Shown: in pieces, positions 36,801-49,348 of the stretch
Numbering within the stretch: the stretch's first letter is position 1
Layout: each line of letters begins with the position of its first letter
Assembly: GCA_036320915.1 (NCBI GenBank)
Contig: JAXBDG010000021.1
Span: 124,001-188,000 of the forward strand
DNA: 64,000 bases
Direction of reading: 5' to 3'
Source: Linnemannia elongata
Lineage: Eukaryota > Mortierellomycota > Mortierellomycetes > Mortierellales > Mortierellaceae
Position numbers and translations under genes: made by a program
The notes under the pieces: generated by a model
Seen by the model: only the letters and a program-made list of their open reading frames with translations
The model's database searches: none
Told to the model about the DNA's origin: nothing

Positions 36801-38335
36801 AAAACTGGTGGTACATGTTGGAAACCAAGCAGCTGACGCCCAAATTCCAGCCCTCGTCTGAGAACGTCAACTTTGATGCCACATACGACTTGGAGGAGCT
36901 TCTCCTGGATGACGAGCCTCTGACCTACCGCTCTACACGGAAACGTGCTCAGAGGATGCAGAAGGAGAAGGACAGGGCAATCAAGGAGGAGAATGCACGC
37001 ATCAAGGCCGAACAACAGCAGGAAGCAGCAGAAGCAGCGGCGGCGGCAAAATTGGCCATGAACGCCTTGGCCTTGGACGACTATTACGTTGTGCAGAATA
37101 ATATCAACGAGAGCGGGTTGTTCCCACAAAAGCAGGAGAAGCACTCGAGCAAGAAGCTGGCCAAGAAGCGGTCCAAGATCTATCTCGGAGGCGGGACCTC
37201 TATTGGGAACAAGGTCGATAGCGAGAGCAGCTCGGGCAACAACAACAGCAGCAGCCAGATTCATCTATCTCAACAATCTCCCATGCCTCATCAGTACAAC
37301 AACAACCATCATGGACAGTATGCACAAGGCGAGCAGATGAATGGTACAGGACGTGGTGCGATGCCTATACCAGCCAATGCACCTTTACAGTTCCCGACTC
37401 TCCCACCTCCGTCTGCTTCGGCCCAATCTGCACGACACATGCATCACCCTCATCACTATCAAAACGGCGGATATAGTCGGCAGCATGCGGGCACATCTTT
37501 GCCTCCTCCACCCAGCCAAGGCCTTCCTCTGAACCCGACTCAGTTGAGCCAGGCTACCAACGGCAATAAGCACTCTCTCGACAGCAGCAGCAATCTCAAG
37601 GGCGGCTACTCGATCGCCACTGCAGGCGGAGGCGTACAGAGTGGAAGCACTGCGACTGGATACAGCTATTCGACATCAGGAACTCCTGGACAGGGCGTCA
37701 CTGCCATCTATCTCTCCAAGCCAGCGATTCCTTCGTCGAACGGAACCTATGTGTCGTCGTCTTACAAGGGATCTTCTGGAGGACCTGTGCCGGTCAAGAG
37801 TGCAGGAAGGAAGGCAGCCTATTGCGCGGAGGATGACGTCGTAGTGGGCAAGAGCTACCCTGGATCGGCATCCCAGCAAATCCAGCAGCAGTACCAGCAG
37901 AAGCAACAGCAACAACAATTTGCGTCAACGTCCACATCATCGTCGTCATCCACCGGTGCACCCAGCTCATTACCCCATCCTCTCCCATTACGGAGCCAAC
38001 ACAAACATATACCACCACAGCACCAGCACCATCAGCACCACCAACAACAGTACAACCAGCAACAAGTTCCCGTGCAACGCCAGGCTTCACCCCTGCCCGT
38101 TGCAGCCACCGAGGTCGCAGCGGCCAAGGCAGCACCGATCGGCAGTGACCCCAAGGACGCAACCGCCTCGGCTAACATGTCCAAGAAGGAAAAGTTTTCC
38201 TACCAGATGGCACTGATCGACCGCGAGTTCTTGACATTCGACTACACCGTCTATGAGAACTACCACGGGCTGGTGGACCCCCTCACCATGTCTGTTGGCG
38301 ACCCACCAGAGTGGGTCCGCAACCGGGACCACTAA
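33867..38335 (+). CDS. YANK/STK32-like AGC serine/threonine protein kinase
   Basis: Exons 33867-33915, 34088-34143, 35395-35594, 36043-36499 and 36698-38335 join in frame to about 799 residues. The start MGNGSSRDQ fits an N-myristoylation signal, as in STK32/YANK kinases. Kinase landmarks are the Gly loop GRGSFGK, catalytic Lys near residue 51 (YALKYI), HRDIKPDN near 142-149, DFN instead of DFG near 162-164 and YMAPEVF. DFN is typical of the YANK family. After the kinase domain (to ~280) comes a Lys/Glu-rich coiled-coil-like segment. A ~350-residue Gln/Ser/His low-complexity region follows, then a conserved-looking tail (FLTFDYTVYENYHG). The first intron uses GC rather than GT (AAG|GCAAGA). 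The spliced frame then reads EVNLFQF, as in relatives. The second intron is unusually long (1,251 bp). The substrate is unknown; a membrane-associated signalling role is inferred from the family. Confidence 0.88.
34144..35394 (+). other. 1.25-kb intron 2 of the YANK-like kinase
   Basis: Bounded by a GTAAAC donor and an ATACAG acceptor, and required to join the Gly-loop exon to the VRMVQRR exon. Its first ~810 bp stay open in the frame of exon 2 (to 34953), which is unusual for an intron. No recognisable protein domain is encoded there. A CT-rich stretch lies at 35236-35275. Confidence 0.6.
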
Positions 38336-39673
38336 ACTCAGCTTCTTTTTGATTTCCTTGTATTTTTTGTTTGTAACTTCACATTTTTGATGTCCATTCT
38401 CTGCTTTCTGCAACGCCCAGTCTTTTTTTTCTTTTAACAGCTCGACCTTAATTCACGTCACCTCCATTTTCCCTTTTGTTTTCGTCGTTTTCATTCAGCC
38501 ATTGTATGACTCCTTATGCCTACCCTATTACAACTCACCCTCTTGCATATACTTTCATCCATCTCATGAAATAAACGCGTGTACACTACTCCTACCACCT
38601 ATTAACACAAAGTCGGTATCTCTCCCTTTCACTCGCAACTTTATTTGCTTGCTGCTAAAGCCCGATATGCAATTCTGATTCATACTTGAACCTTTTGTGA
38701 AAGGGACGAACAGGCCAGGCCTGATGCGAATGTTTATTTTGATACTTTAAGTTTTCTTTGCATGCTTTGCGTGTGTGGAGGATGAAACGGGCGTACTGAA
38801 ACCGGAAGGGGTAGCATAGTAGATGAGGTTCTACATGTGAAAGATTTTTCATTCTTTTTTCCGTCGTTTGTGGGAACGCGATATTATTTGGCGTCGCAGA
38901 AAAATGATTATCAAGGGCTAAAACATTGTATAGCATCGAAGGATTGTGGAGGTGTGGGGACTGGACCGATGATTGGGGGAAAGGGGTGTGTATTTGTCGC
39001 GTTTGTGCGTTCTTTCCATTCGGACTTATGCATCGTCTGAGAGAGAACGCCATTGTTCAGCTTGTCCAGATGACACTCTTTAGCAATTGCTGTGCTGAAA
39101 TTGATTGGCGTTCGACGCGAAACGCGTTTACAATTTTTTTTTTCTTTACTTCGCGAACAAATAAAATAAATCAGTCATTTCCCATCACTTTCTCAATTTT
39201 TTTTTTTAGTTCCTCGCCCTCTTTTACTTTCTACTGTCTTTTCCTCCTTCATCTTTCTTTTTTTTCTTTTTACCATTCCTGCCATTGCACATTCAACCGA
39301 CGATCCCACTTCTGCTTCCATTCATTCCGATTTCCACATTCACCCAAGTCCGTTTCTTTTTTTTTGAGGCAACCCTAATCTCCATTGACACGCAATTCTC
39401 CGACTCTTCTTCATTCTCTCATTTATTTTTGTTCAATTGCCATCTCTTTTCCTTGAAATCATCCAAAAAACCCTTTTTTTTTAATTCCTTTCGACTTAGT
39501 CTTGCTCCCTTTTTAGCTAGAAGCTTCCCTTCCCTTTTCCTTGTCTCCTTCCCCAACCTTTTTTTTTCCTGTTTACTTTCCTCATTTTCTTTATTGATTT
39601 CTTTTTGTCGCCTCGTACGGAGACGCCCTTTCGCAGGACTAAACTGCTGCTCAAGAAGACATTTTTTGCCAGG
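38336..39673. other. Intergenic region, kinase 3' flank and transporter leader
   Basis: No supported gene. AATAAA at 38570-38575 is the likely kinase poly(A) signal. From about 39120 to 39600 the plus strand is pyrimidine-rich with many T runs, as upstream of other genes here. An in-frame TTG-initiated extension upstream of 39674 exists, but no ATG supports it, so 39674 was chosen as the transporter start. Confidence 0.6.
38570..38575 (+). terminator. Poly(A) signal of the kinase gene
   Basis: AATAAA lies about 235 bp after the kinase stop codon. Confidence 0.5.
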
Positions 39674-42173
39674 ATGGAAGGCTACGACAGGATGCCGCCT
39701 ACCTCCAGCGGCGCCTCACCAATTGGTCCACCGTCACTACCACTACCACCATCCCAAGCAGGAGCAGGACTACTCGCACCACCTTCATCAACAACCGACA
39801 ATAACTCTAACCAAGGATGGAGACAGAGCGGGTTCTCTCGTCGAGAATCCGCAGCTACGTTTGAGTCTGCGTCGACGATGGTCGAGTCCAACTATTCTGG
39901 GTCCTCGAAGAAAGAGGGGAAAGATCATCATCTGTTCATGAGTGACGATGATCGATCCTCGGGAGGGGATGAAAAACTGCGACGGATGGGAGGTGAGGAG
40001 TCGTTGGAGGATGGTAGTGGGGAGAGTAGTGATGGGGATGGAAGGACGGTGTTGAGTATGAGAGCTGAACGTGTTGGTGGTGTGAGTACCTTCAAAACCA
40101 TTGCTGGTCTCGTGTAAGACAAACCATTTTCTTGATTTGCTCAAAGCAAAAGTTACGAGGGCTAAGACTCCCAAAAAAAAAAAAGATCGCCAAGATCGCC
40201 AACTGTTGTGAAAGTCTGCTAACTATCTTGCTTACTTTGTGGCTACGACTTGATAGATGCGTGATTGGAGGATCGGGGACGTTGGGGATGCCCAAGGCGG
40301 TGGCCGAGTCGGGCTGGTTAGGGTCTGCGCTGATCGTCCTTGCCCTCATCATGTCGACTTACACGGGCCATATCCTTATCAAGTGTTTGTATCTCAAAAC
40401 GTAAGTTACCCGTGTATGCAAATGAGGGCGTTGTGAAAAAGGGGAGTTTGTGCATTATGAAGGACTAAGGATACATCGATCAAGTCACGACTGAGAAGGA
40501 AGCATTTGACATGAAAAATTGTTTGGTGTTTTGGTTTTCGAGGGATGGACAATTGGACAATCTGGACCCTTTTTTTTTTTAGTGTTAACGGATGGCTGTT
40601 CATACTGTTGATGGCTCACTTGTCCAGAAACGGACCCGAAAAAAATATTCTCAACCCAACCAACGACACAAAAACAAAAACCTCTCTCCAAGAAAAAAAA
40701 AAAAAAAAAAAAAAACGCGTGCTTCCACCATCCCAATAACACCATCTCTCTCCCCAACTTCTTTCACCTAATGCGAAAATAGGAACAAGCGCAGAGAATC
40801 ATACCAAGAGATAGCACGGGACGCCTACGGCACAATCGGACACCACTTTGCATTCACAGTCGTGGTCGTGAATCTGTTTGGATGCGCAGTATTATATGTG
40901 ATCCTATCTGCGACTTTGATTGAGGCTATGACGCGAGAATACGCACACGTGGATACCCCTGTGTATTACTATGTCATGGCTTGTACGGCTTTTGTGTGGG
41001 TCTGTCTTATTTGTACCAAGTCTATGAAGGAGATTGCTCTACTAAGGTAAGTTTGACTGGGTGGAAGGGTGGAGGCGAATGGGCGTTTGGCCGTAGTGTA
41101 GGTGTGGAAGAAGAAGATGAGGAAGGGTGGATATGAGGCTAATTGGGGCTTTATTTGGATCGGAAAAAACTATTTTCCCTCTTCTTGGCTCCACTCTCGG
41201 GACGCGCGCCGGTGCTTGTGCTCACACATCGACCCACTCAACATCTTCCCTTTCTCTTCTCCTACCATTCGGGATTGTAACTCAAAAAAATAGCATTCTG
41301 GGAGCATGTGCGACTATCGGAGTAGTAAGCATCACTGTCGGGATGTCGGTGAAGATGCTCCTCTCCCACACCGCCGCAACTCTCACCGCCACCCACAAAC
41401 TGGTCGACTGGGCAAAGCTACCTCTAGCACTGGCTACCATCTCGTTCGCGTATGGAGGCAATGTGGTCTATCCACATGTTGAACAGTCGATGCGCTACCC
41501 TCGTCAATGGACAAAGGCCCTCTGGGCAGCGTTGATGGTTTGCTTTTCAATGTATATCTCGATTGCAATTGCAGGTTACGCGGCGTTTGGACATGAGACT
41601 TTGAGTCCTATCCTTCGGAACTTGCCCTCAGGTACTGTATATCATCTCATATTCTCATTTCGTATTTCAGTTATGACCATGTCACCTGGAAGCGGGCATG
41701 CTAACTATTTTCTTATTTTCTTCTCTGGACTTGTAGGAGGCCTGTCGATAACGGCAAACTCGCTCATCACAGTACACGTCCTCCTCGCTGCACCAATCCT
41801 CCTAACATCCCTCTCCATGATGATCGAGCACTCGATCGCCGAACGCCTCCCATCCTTTGCCAAAGGCTCCTCCTTCTCCCAATTCCTAAAACGCGCCGTC
41901 CCTCGAACAATCATCATGTTCATCACAGGCCTCATCGCAGGCGTAGTCCCCTATTTCGGCGACGTGATGGATCTCTTGGGCTCATTGACACAGTGCCTCT
42001 TAGTGTTTGTGATGCCGATTATTTTCTTTTACAAGTTAGGAGGTCTGGAGAAAGCGAGGTGGTGGACTAAGGTGTGGGCGGTGTTTGTGCTTGTTGTTGG
42101 GATGGTTGCACTTGTCTTGGGGACTGTGGATGCGGTTAGGCATCTTGTTGCTGATTTCAGGCGTAAGTACTGA
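39674..42173 (+). CDS. AAAP family amino-acid transporter
   Basis: Exons 39674-40113, 40257-40400, 40783-41046, 41294-41631 and 41737-42173 join in frame to about 540 residues. The first ~130 residues are cytosolic-looking and disordered (Pro/Ser-rich, then acidic). The Aa_trans domain begins with TIAGLVCVIGGSGTLGMPKA, a typical first helix. About ten further hydrophobic segments follow, including ISFAYGGNVVYPHVEQSM, a conserved mid-domain motif of this family. Members carry amino acids across the plasma or vacuolar membrane in symport or antiport with protons. The substrate cannot be read from sequence. The last intron (41632-41736, 105 bp) is a multiple of three and stop-free, so its retention would insert 35 residues. 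It was treated as an intron because of its GTACTG and TTGTAG ends and because splicing gives an uninterrupted membrane helix. Confidence 0.88.
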
Positions 42174-42399
42174 TGAACTTTTTTTTCTCGGGTTAATCAT
42201 TTTTTATTTTTCATTCCCGGGGACATGCGGTTCGTCAATGGAGATCATGTATCATATATTTTTTCAACTCCTCTTCCATATTCTTGTTCTTGCCCTTGTT
42301 TCGTTTCCATTCCCAGTTCCGAGTCCTTTTTCTTGGTGTACTTTACTCCTGTCCAATTTCATCCTTCTTTCTCTGGTACATCTATCATCCATCAACTCC

Positions 42400-42405
42400 A
42401 ATAAA
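42400..42405 (+). terminator. Poly(A) signal of the AAAP transporter gene
   Basis: AATAAA lies about 227 bp after the stop codon, followed by a second partial ATAAAA. Confidence 0.5.
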
Positions 42406-45166
42406 AAAAATAAAAGCATACCAAAAACATACACAATCAATTCAGCGATGGCACCATGTCTAATACTCTCCCCGTCTCAGTGGAGAGCGGCGCATGGTAA
42501 TAAAGCGAGACCCAAAGCCGCAGGTTGAATGGTAAAAGGGCGCAACCCAGAAGTCGTGTCAAGGCAGGCGGTAGCAACAAATACTATGTTACCAGCTTTT
42601 TATTCTTTTACCCAACAAAAGTGAAAAGTGCTGCACATGTAAACGTGGAATCGGGATCCTGCCTTTGTATTTCTGTTTTTTTTTCTGGGCTACCTAAGAG
42701 CTACTACACACGAGTTCGTGTGAAATAAAATGATATGAATCCGGAACATCAAGATTATCAGCAGCAACCACGGGTTCTTTTTGGAAACAGTCGCGTTCTG
42801 AGAGGGAGGTGTCATTTAAATCAAATAGCCCCTTCATATTGATCGTGGTTTTGAACCGAGGGTTGTTTAGAGAAAGAAAAAGAGTGAATGGGCTAGGTCT
42901 GCATCTGTAGATTGAGAAAACCCGGTGCCTAAGTGATGGATCCAAGGGGACAATTGGAGCAACGGAGCATTATTGAGAAGCCTTTTACATTCAGCAATGG
43001 GCAGTTTTGCCCCTCAAGCGAGTAAATGTGGGCCTCTCAATATCTCCCATTTCTCTTCCTTTCTCTTTCTTCTCTCCTCCTCTTCTTTCCCTACACACCC
43101 CTCTCTATCGCCCTCATATCCGCTTATCATCTCAATTATCAGTCCACCTTTTCACCAATTTTAAAGAAGATTAGAAGCTGAATGCCGAAAAAGCTTGCAG
43201 TGGCAATGGGAGTCTGAGAAACAAAGCTCAACGGACAATCATATGCCATGGCTACTAGTACTTTGCAATGGCTATGCATAGGTCTTGAAAGAAAGAATCG
43301 GGCAAAGTACGACAAATAATGAAAAAAGGTACCTTGATATAACACAAAGTACAAGAGCCGATGGTCGAAAGTAGCAATGGGCTTATTCGAGCAAAAAAAA
43401 ATATATTTCAAGCCTGCTACAAACTAGATTGACATTCACACCCCGGGGAACCAGTCAGGTACCCCCCCCCCCCCTCTATCCTGTTTCCATTCCTTCCGCT
43501 TCTTCCGGAGAGAAATCTTCTGTTACCTTCCATAAGGAGATTTGTTTGGTGCCTATCGAGAATAGATACCCAGTCCGCCCCCCGCCCAGGAATCGACGGT
43601 TTACTTTTCCACGCTCGGTTCAGACGAGATGCTTCGTGACATCACTAATATTTATTATAGGGTTACGGCGTGTTATTTATTATGGCTGTAGTACTGGAAC
43701 CTGAGCTCTCGAAAGGTTAGGTGACGGAGAAGTAGTGGAAAGCCATGGAATTGTGTTTTATAACCTGTAAGTGGTACCTCTGAGGTGCCCATTTGAGGCA
43801 TAGTAGAGGCGCATGGCTATTTAGAAAACACAGAAGTGGGACAGGTACAAATGGGCAGGGCAATATTTGTATACTCTCCTCCTAATGGGGCTAACAAAAA
43901 AAAAATGTCTCATAGGAGCCTACCCATCCCCACCCTCAGTTGTCACTTGCCATGACGATGATGCTCCTCTTCCTCCTCCTATCGGCCCATAAGAAATGAG
44001 AAAAGAAGGAGAAATGCCGTTTTGGCTTCCGCCCAACATCAAATGTTACCTGGCAGGCGAACGGCGGCCCTTCCGGCTCGATGTCTCATATATACGCCCT
44101 GTAAGGCTGTAATACCCTCCCTCACACCCTGTCCGGGGCATTATTTTTTTTTTATGCTTGGCTCTCTCTATGTCTATCTGTGGCTCGTCGATGATTGGGT
44201 ACCCATTCTTCCTCTTTTTTTCCTCCAGGAAAAAAGAAAGACACCAAAAGGGAACCATGGAAATTTTTATCATGTCGACAGGTAAAAAAATAAAAAAATA
44301 AAATAAAAAATAATCACCGCTAAGAAAAGCATAGAGGGGCGGATACACAAGAAATGAGAAATGTAGCATCGCTGTTTGAAAATACTCTCCATGACGGGGT
44401 TCTTTTGGCCGTTTTCCACTTGGGACATGATTGGCTGTCTTTTTGTATGAGAAGGGTGAAAAGAAAAAAAGAAGTGGGATGCAGTGTGTCAAGATGAGTA
44501 GTGAGTGAAGAGAAGGGATGGAAGGGAGAGAAAGTAGTTTGGCCCTTTTTTTATCGCGGTGGATAGAAAGAAAGATTGATCAGAAATGGAGTCATCTTGC
44601 AGGCACAAAAAAAAAACCAAAAATGTTATGTCTGTGGGTGACGATATCCGAGGGGGTTGTCAGTAGTCCCGTCCTCCCTTCAGTGGAGAGAGGAGAAACG
44701 CACAGCGTGTGACAAAGAAAGGAACTGAGCGAGTGAGAGATGAGCGCCAATGGAGGGAAGGGCTAGCCGATCTTTCATCATCATCTAATCCTATCCTACC
44801 CCATTCTATGTAGTACAGCTTTTTGATCGATCGCATAGGAAGGCAGAGGGGAGAGAGGGCGAGTACCCGATCAGGCAATGAATTGCTGTACCCTTTGTAC
44901 TAAGTAGGCAAGGTGAACAGGAGAGAAAAAAAGGGCCATAGGGCCAAAAAGTAGTATTTCCAGTACTACTCATTAAAATGACTTCTTTGTCAGGGGTAGT
45001 GGCAGTGGCAGTGGTGGTGGTGAGTTCATCCATCCTCATCCTCAGCCTTGTTCGTACTTTTCCCTCTTTGATCACTGCCGGGTTGAGACTGATTGAATTG
45101 GGTCATCCTTCTCACTTACTGCTGATCACCCTCATTTTTCATAACTGATCTGCTCCTGAATGTTCG

Positions 45167-45167
<1 letters not shown>

Positions 45168-45204
<37 letters not shown>
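45168..45204. repeat. Poly(T) tract, 37 bases
   Basis: Thirty-seven consecutive T residues in intergenic DNA (poly(A) on the minus strand). Confidence 0.9.
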
Positions 45205-45205
<1 letters not shown>

Positions 45206-45479
45206 AAGGTGATCGGTCGTTTGAAGGTCCTCTCATCAAAGAACGCTTTCTTTGCAGCAGGTTATCCTTCTCCGTGTACTCGCGTGAGAAGAAAAAAGAA
45301 CAAAAAAAAAGCAGACGGCAGCCAGGCAGGCACTTGAAGATAGAAAAGTGGGGTGTAAGATAGGAGGAAAGAAGAACGAGCTCCGATACAAAGTGGACAA
45401 CCATTGAAAACAAAACAAACAAAAGAGGGAAATATAAACGGCATGGACACCTTCGACGATCCCTATGGGGTTTAGGTTA

Positions 45480-45509
45480 GTTGTTTGTTTGTTTGTTTGT
45501 TTGTTTGTG
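45480..45509. repeat. (TTTG)n microsatellite
   Basis: About seven GTTT/TTTG tetranucleotide units in intergenic DNA. Confidence 0.85.
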
Positions 45510-46721
45510 TTTGTGATTATTTGCTATGCCCTGGCACCGTACATGTGTTTGGTCTGTGGGGTGGAAAAATGAAAACAAATAAAAAGTGATACCAAGGGAA
45601 GAGAAAGTGGGGAGAGTGGGTAACACACACTACAGTGAGCTGGAGACCCATGGCGAGTTCCAGCTGAGGATAGGAGCAGAGGATCAACTAACACCATGGA
45701 TACACATCCTTACCGAGAGGGATTGATGATAACGAGTATGATGACAAGCGAGCAATCAAGGACCCTCACTCTCTGTCTGCCCCCCTCATTCTTTATTTTT
45801 CAAGATTGGACCCGTGAAATAAACGTACACGCAAAGAAATAGATATCTTATTCAGGGATGCACAATGAGAGTATGAAAGGTTCGAGATAATCAAAAATAT
45901 TCAGAGCGTTTGTGAGTGAGGAAGGGGAATACACCCTCGTGAGTACATACATACATACAAGAACAATCAAGCAACACACGATTGTTGACACAATGAATGT
46001 CGGATATCCTTATTTTCTTCTTTGTTGGCAGGGTGTACTCTGTTGGATGCATCAAAGAAGGGGTTTGATTGCCTTTCTTTTGTTGAACCGGACTTTCATT
46101 CGTATATGTTTTATGAAGAGGGTGGGAAAGTAAAAAACAAACAGGAGTGGAGGGTTTGTTTGTTGGCCCTGCACCTCTTCTTTTCTTGCCTTCAATGGAT
46201 TCAGGAAAGTGAAGTGCAGAGGAGACAAATGCCGTAATGACTTTTTGTATTGTTATTTTGGATTCTGAGCGGGGTTTATCTTGTTCGTCCAACCCTCTTC
46301 CATCCAGTCGTAGTCCATCGTCGTGGACGAAGGTCTCTGTCCTCTGTCCTCTGCACTATACTCTGGCTGTACTATCCCCCAGAGGGTTGACTCCACCTGC
46401 CGCTTTGTTTGTATAAGAAAAAAAAAACAGGTAACGATTCACAGCAAAACAAATATAAAAAGGACGCTGCTCCCCTTCTTTTTTTCTAGTTCTCTCTCAT
46501 TTCCTTCTCGTTTGGTTCTCCATTGTCTTTTACTCTCCACCTTCGTTTCTCGATCCTTTGTTACTCGACTTCTCCTTACTTAATATTCCTCACCTCACCA
46601 CCCTTCCTCACCTCATCCTCTCTTATACCACTTACTCCTTCCTCTCCTCCTTACCCATCCGTCACCCCTTTTTCATCCGCGTCCTCGCCCATCACTTCCC
46701 TCCCTTTTTCACACCACCATC

Positions 46722-48781
46722 ATGAGTGCACCTCAGGAAAATCCTAATGGAGGAGTCCATTACTCACAAGAGGCCATTGAGCAGCACCTTCAACAAAAAC
46801 AGCAGCGCGGCCGCTCCCAGTTCCCATCCTCCAACCCTAACTCAAGACCCGGCTCCAGACCCTCTTCGAGACCCAACTCCAGACCCAGCTCCCGTGCTCC
46901 CTCGCGCCCCGTCTCCTGGCTGGTGCAGACCAATTCCGAATACGCCAACATGTTTGAGAACTATGGCGGTCAGCACTCTAACCACCATGGTCACCCTCCT
47001 GGCATGTCCGAGATGGAAGAGGGTCGTGCGACCAAGAGCGAGTCTACCCCTTCCTCTCGTCCCCAGAGCATCAAGGCCACCACTAGTCCCAACTCGCATA
47101 TTGTCCCCTCGAACGAGAAGATGACCATCCCTGGCTCTACTCGCCCCAGCGCCCAGAAGGGTTACCCTGGTGAGGCCATCTTGATCAAAGAGGATATTAT
47201 GCCCGATGGTTCCAGCGGTGCCTCCTCGTCTTCAGAGGTGGATGTTGCTGCTGCACCCCGCGGCACTGTGACTCCTCTCAAGGCCAGTTTCTTGCTCGGT
47301 AAGGCTTTTGTCGGTACCGGTGTCCTCTTCCTGCCCAAGGCCTTCAAGAACGGAGGTAAGAACAACTAGCATACACTCTGTCTTCTTTGTTAATGTGTGC
47401 GTGTGTGTGCGTTTGCAGATCAAAGATTTGCAAACGCACTAAACTCAAACTACGACGACCCTAGTCGTTCATTTTGTGTGCGTTGAAAATCATGTTCGAA
47501 CTCACACTGACCTACAAACCTAAATCTTGTTGTCTTTAGGTATCTTGTTTTCGTGTCTGACGATCGCCTTTGTCGCCACCATCTGCTGTATCGCCTTCTT
47601 GATGCTTGTCAAGGTCCGTCTGGTCATCCGTGAGTCCTTCCAGGACATTGGTCTGATCCTCTTTGGCAAATGGGCCCGTATTGCTGTCCTCGTCTCTGTC
47701 TTCCTCTCCCAGGTCGGATTCTGCTGTGCCTACTTGATCTTTGTTGCCGAAAACGTCGATGCCATCGTCCAGACCTTCACAAAATGCACGTTCCACGGCA
47801 TTCAAGAGAAGGTTTATATCTTTATCCCGTTGGTTATCCTGATTCCCCTGGTTCTGATCCGCAAGATGGAGATCCTGTCGCTGCCCAGTATGCTCGCCAA
47901 CTTCTTCATTATCTTTGGTATCGTGTACCTTTGGTACTACAGCATCCACAATCTCGCTGTCGAGGGACCTGGCCCCAACATTGAGCTCTTCAACAAGAAC
48001 GACTTTGCTCTGCTCATCGGTACCATCGTCTTTTCTTTTGAGGGTATTGGTCTCGGTAAGTCCTCCTGGCATTCTTTGTGAATAATAGAGAAACCTTCTC
48101 ACGATCCTTGCGCACTCATTCCTAATCCCCATTGCTCTTTTTTCTCTTTCTTCCTCTTTAACAGTTGTCCCCATTACTGAGTCGATGGCCGAGCCTGAGA
48201 AGTTCCCCAAGGTGTTGGCAATCACAATCACTATTGTCGCCTTGATTTTCGGCAGTGTCGGTGCCCTTTGCTACGCCGCCTTTGGTGAAAACATCCAGAC
48301 CATCGTCGTCCTCAACCTTCCCGTCACCTCCGGCTGGACTATTACCGTTCAGATCCTCTACTCTCTCGCCATCATCCTTTCGGTCCCTTTGATGTTATCC
48401 CCCGCGTCGAAAATTGTCGAGATGGGTATTTTCCCCACGCGCTCCGGCGGTGTCGAGCGTACAGTCAAGTTGTCCAAGAACGCAATCAGAATCGCTTTGG
48501 TTTGCGCCTGCGCCGTCGTCAGTTACGTGGTCGGCGGTCCCAACTTGGACAAGTTCGTCTCATTCGTCGGCAGTGTTGCCTGCATGCCTTTGTGCTTCAT
48601 CTTCCCCGCCATGTTCCATTATAAGGCATGTGCCAAAACCACTTGGGCCAAGGTGTTGGATATTATCCTCGGAGTTGTCGGTATCGGCGCCATGGTGTTT
48701 ACCTTGTATATTACGATCCGCAGTTGGGTTGAGGTTTCAGCACCTGATGCTGCCATCGACCGCTGCGCTAGCTTCAACTAG
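46722..48781 (+). CDS. AVT3/SLC36-like vacuolar amino-acid transporter
   Basis: Exons 46722-47355, 47540-48055 and 48165-48781 join in frame to about 588 residues. The N-terminal ~190 residues are disordered. They carry tandem SRPxSRP repeats (SRPGSRPSSRPNSRPSSR) and a WLVQTNSEYANMFENYGG patch. The Aa_trans domain starts at KASFLLGKAFVGTGVLFLPK, a strong signature of the Avt3/Avt4 and PAT/SLC36 branch. About eleven membrane segments follow, with FSFEGIGLVVPITESMAEPE in the middle, also characteristic. Yeast Avt3 and Avt4 export neutral amino acids from the vacuole, and SLC36 proteins are lysosomal proton-coupled carriers that can signal to TORC1. The role here is inferred from the family. The repeat-rich tail is a plausible phosphorylation region. 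Both introns are short and in phase 1. Confidence 0.92.
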
Positions 48782-49348
48782 ATTCTATTCTATTGATTTT
48801 TAGAAAGAAGCACCTAGAATGAGGGAAGCTTTTCATTTGCTTCTCTTTCCAATGGATAATTTCATCCATTTGTACCATAGAAACATTCCCCCCCCCCCCC
48901 CCCCCCCCCCCCCCCACTTACCCATAGAAATAAACATTGACATAAAAAATACCTGGCTGCGATTCTTAATTGACCTGGACCTGAAGCATTGCTGCTTTGT
49001 TCATCTTTATCCTTTCTATGCAGAAGACATTCAGGCACAACTGATGATTTGTTAGTTCGTTCAGGCACCACTACATTCATATCACAGACCCAAGGCAACG
49101 GTTGATCAGTGGGACTGCTTTATCACACACGTGACGATTGTTGCCACCAGTTATTGTTTACATTTTTTTTTTTTTTTTGCTCTGGCTCTGCTGCACCTGT
49201 AACCTTACCTTGAGGAGCGACTACTTTTTTTTGCCTTTCTTTCTCCACTCGCTCATTCATCACCGACGACTCCATCCCATCACCCCACTTCCCTCTTCTT
49301 TTTCATCCCTTTCCTCCCCTTTTCGCACTCGAATATACATATATCATA
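48782..49348. other. Intergenic region between AVT-like transporter and bystin
   Basis: No gene seen. It contains a 28-base C run (48888-48915) about 107 bp after the transporter stop codon. A T run (about 49161-49177) and a pyrimidine-rich leader (49220-49330) lie upstream of the bystin start. No clear AATAAA follows the transporter. Confidence 0.6.
48888..48915. repeat. Poly(C) tract, 28 bases
   Basis: An uninterrupted C run in the 3' flank of the AVT-like transporter gene. Confidence 0.9.

Larger units (their letters stand above)
42174..46721. other. Gene-poor region of about 4.5 kb between two transporter genes
   Basis: No coding frame has recognisable similarity. The left end carries AATAAA at 42400-42405 and a possible hairpin at 42453-42498. 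Other contents are a C run near 43450, a 37-base T run at 45168-45204 and a (TTTG)n run at 45480-45509. A pyrimidine-rich leader (about 46480-46720) precedes the next gene. The segment 43400-44900 has mixed composition, without repeats or frames I can interpret. No tRNA cloverleaf was found by eye. Confidence 0.55.

Noticed and set aside
45891..46292. 133-codon minus-strand frame in the gene-poor region
   Set aside because: The composition is mixed, but there is no recognisable family, no splice-linked neighbour and no promoter-like leader.
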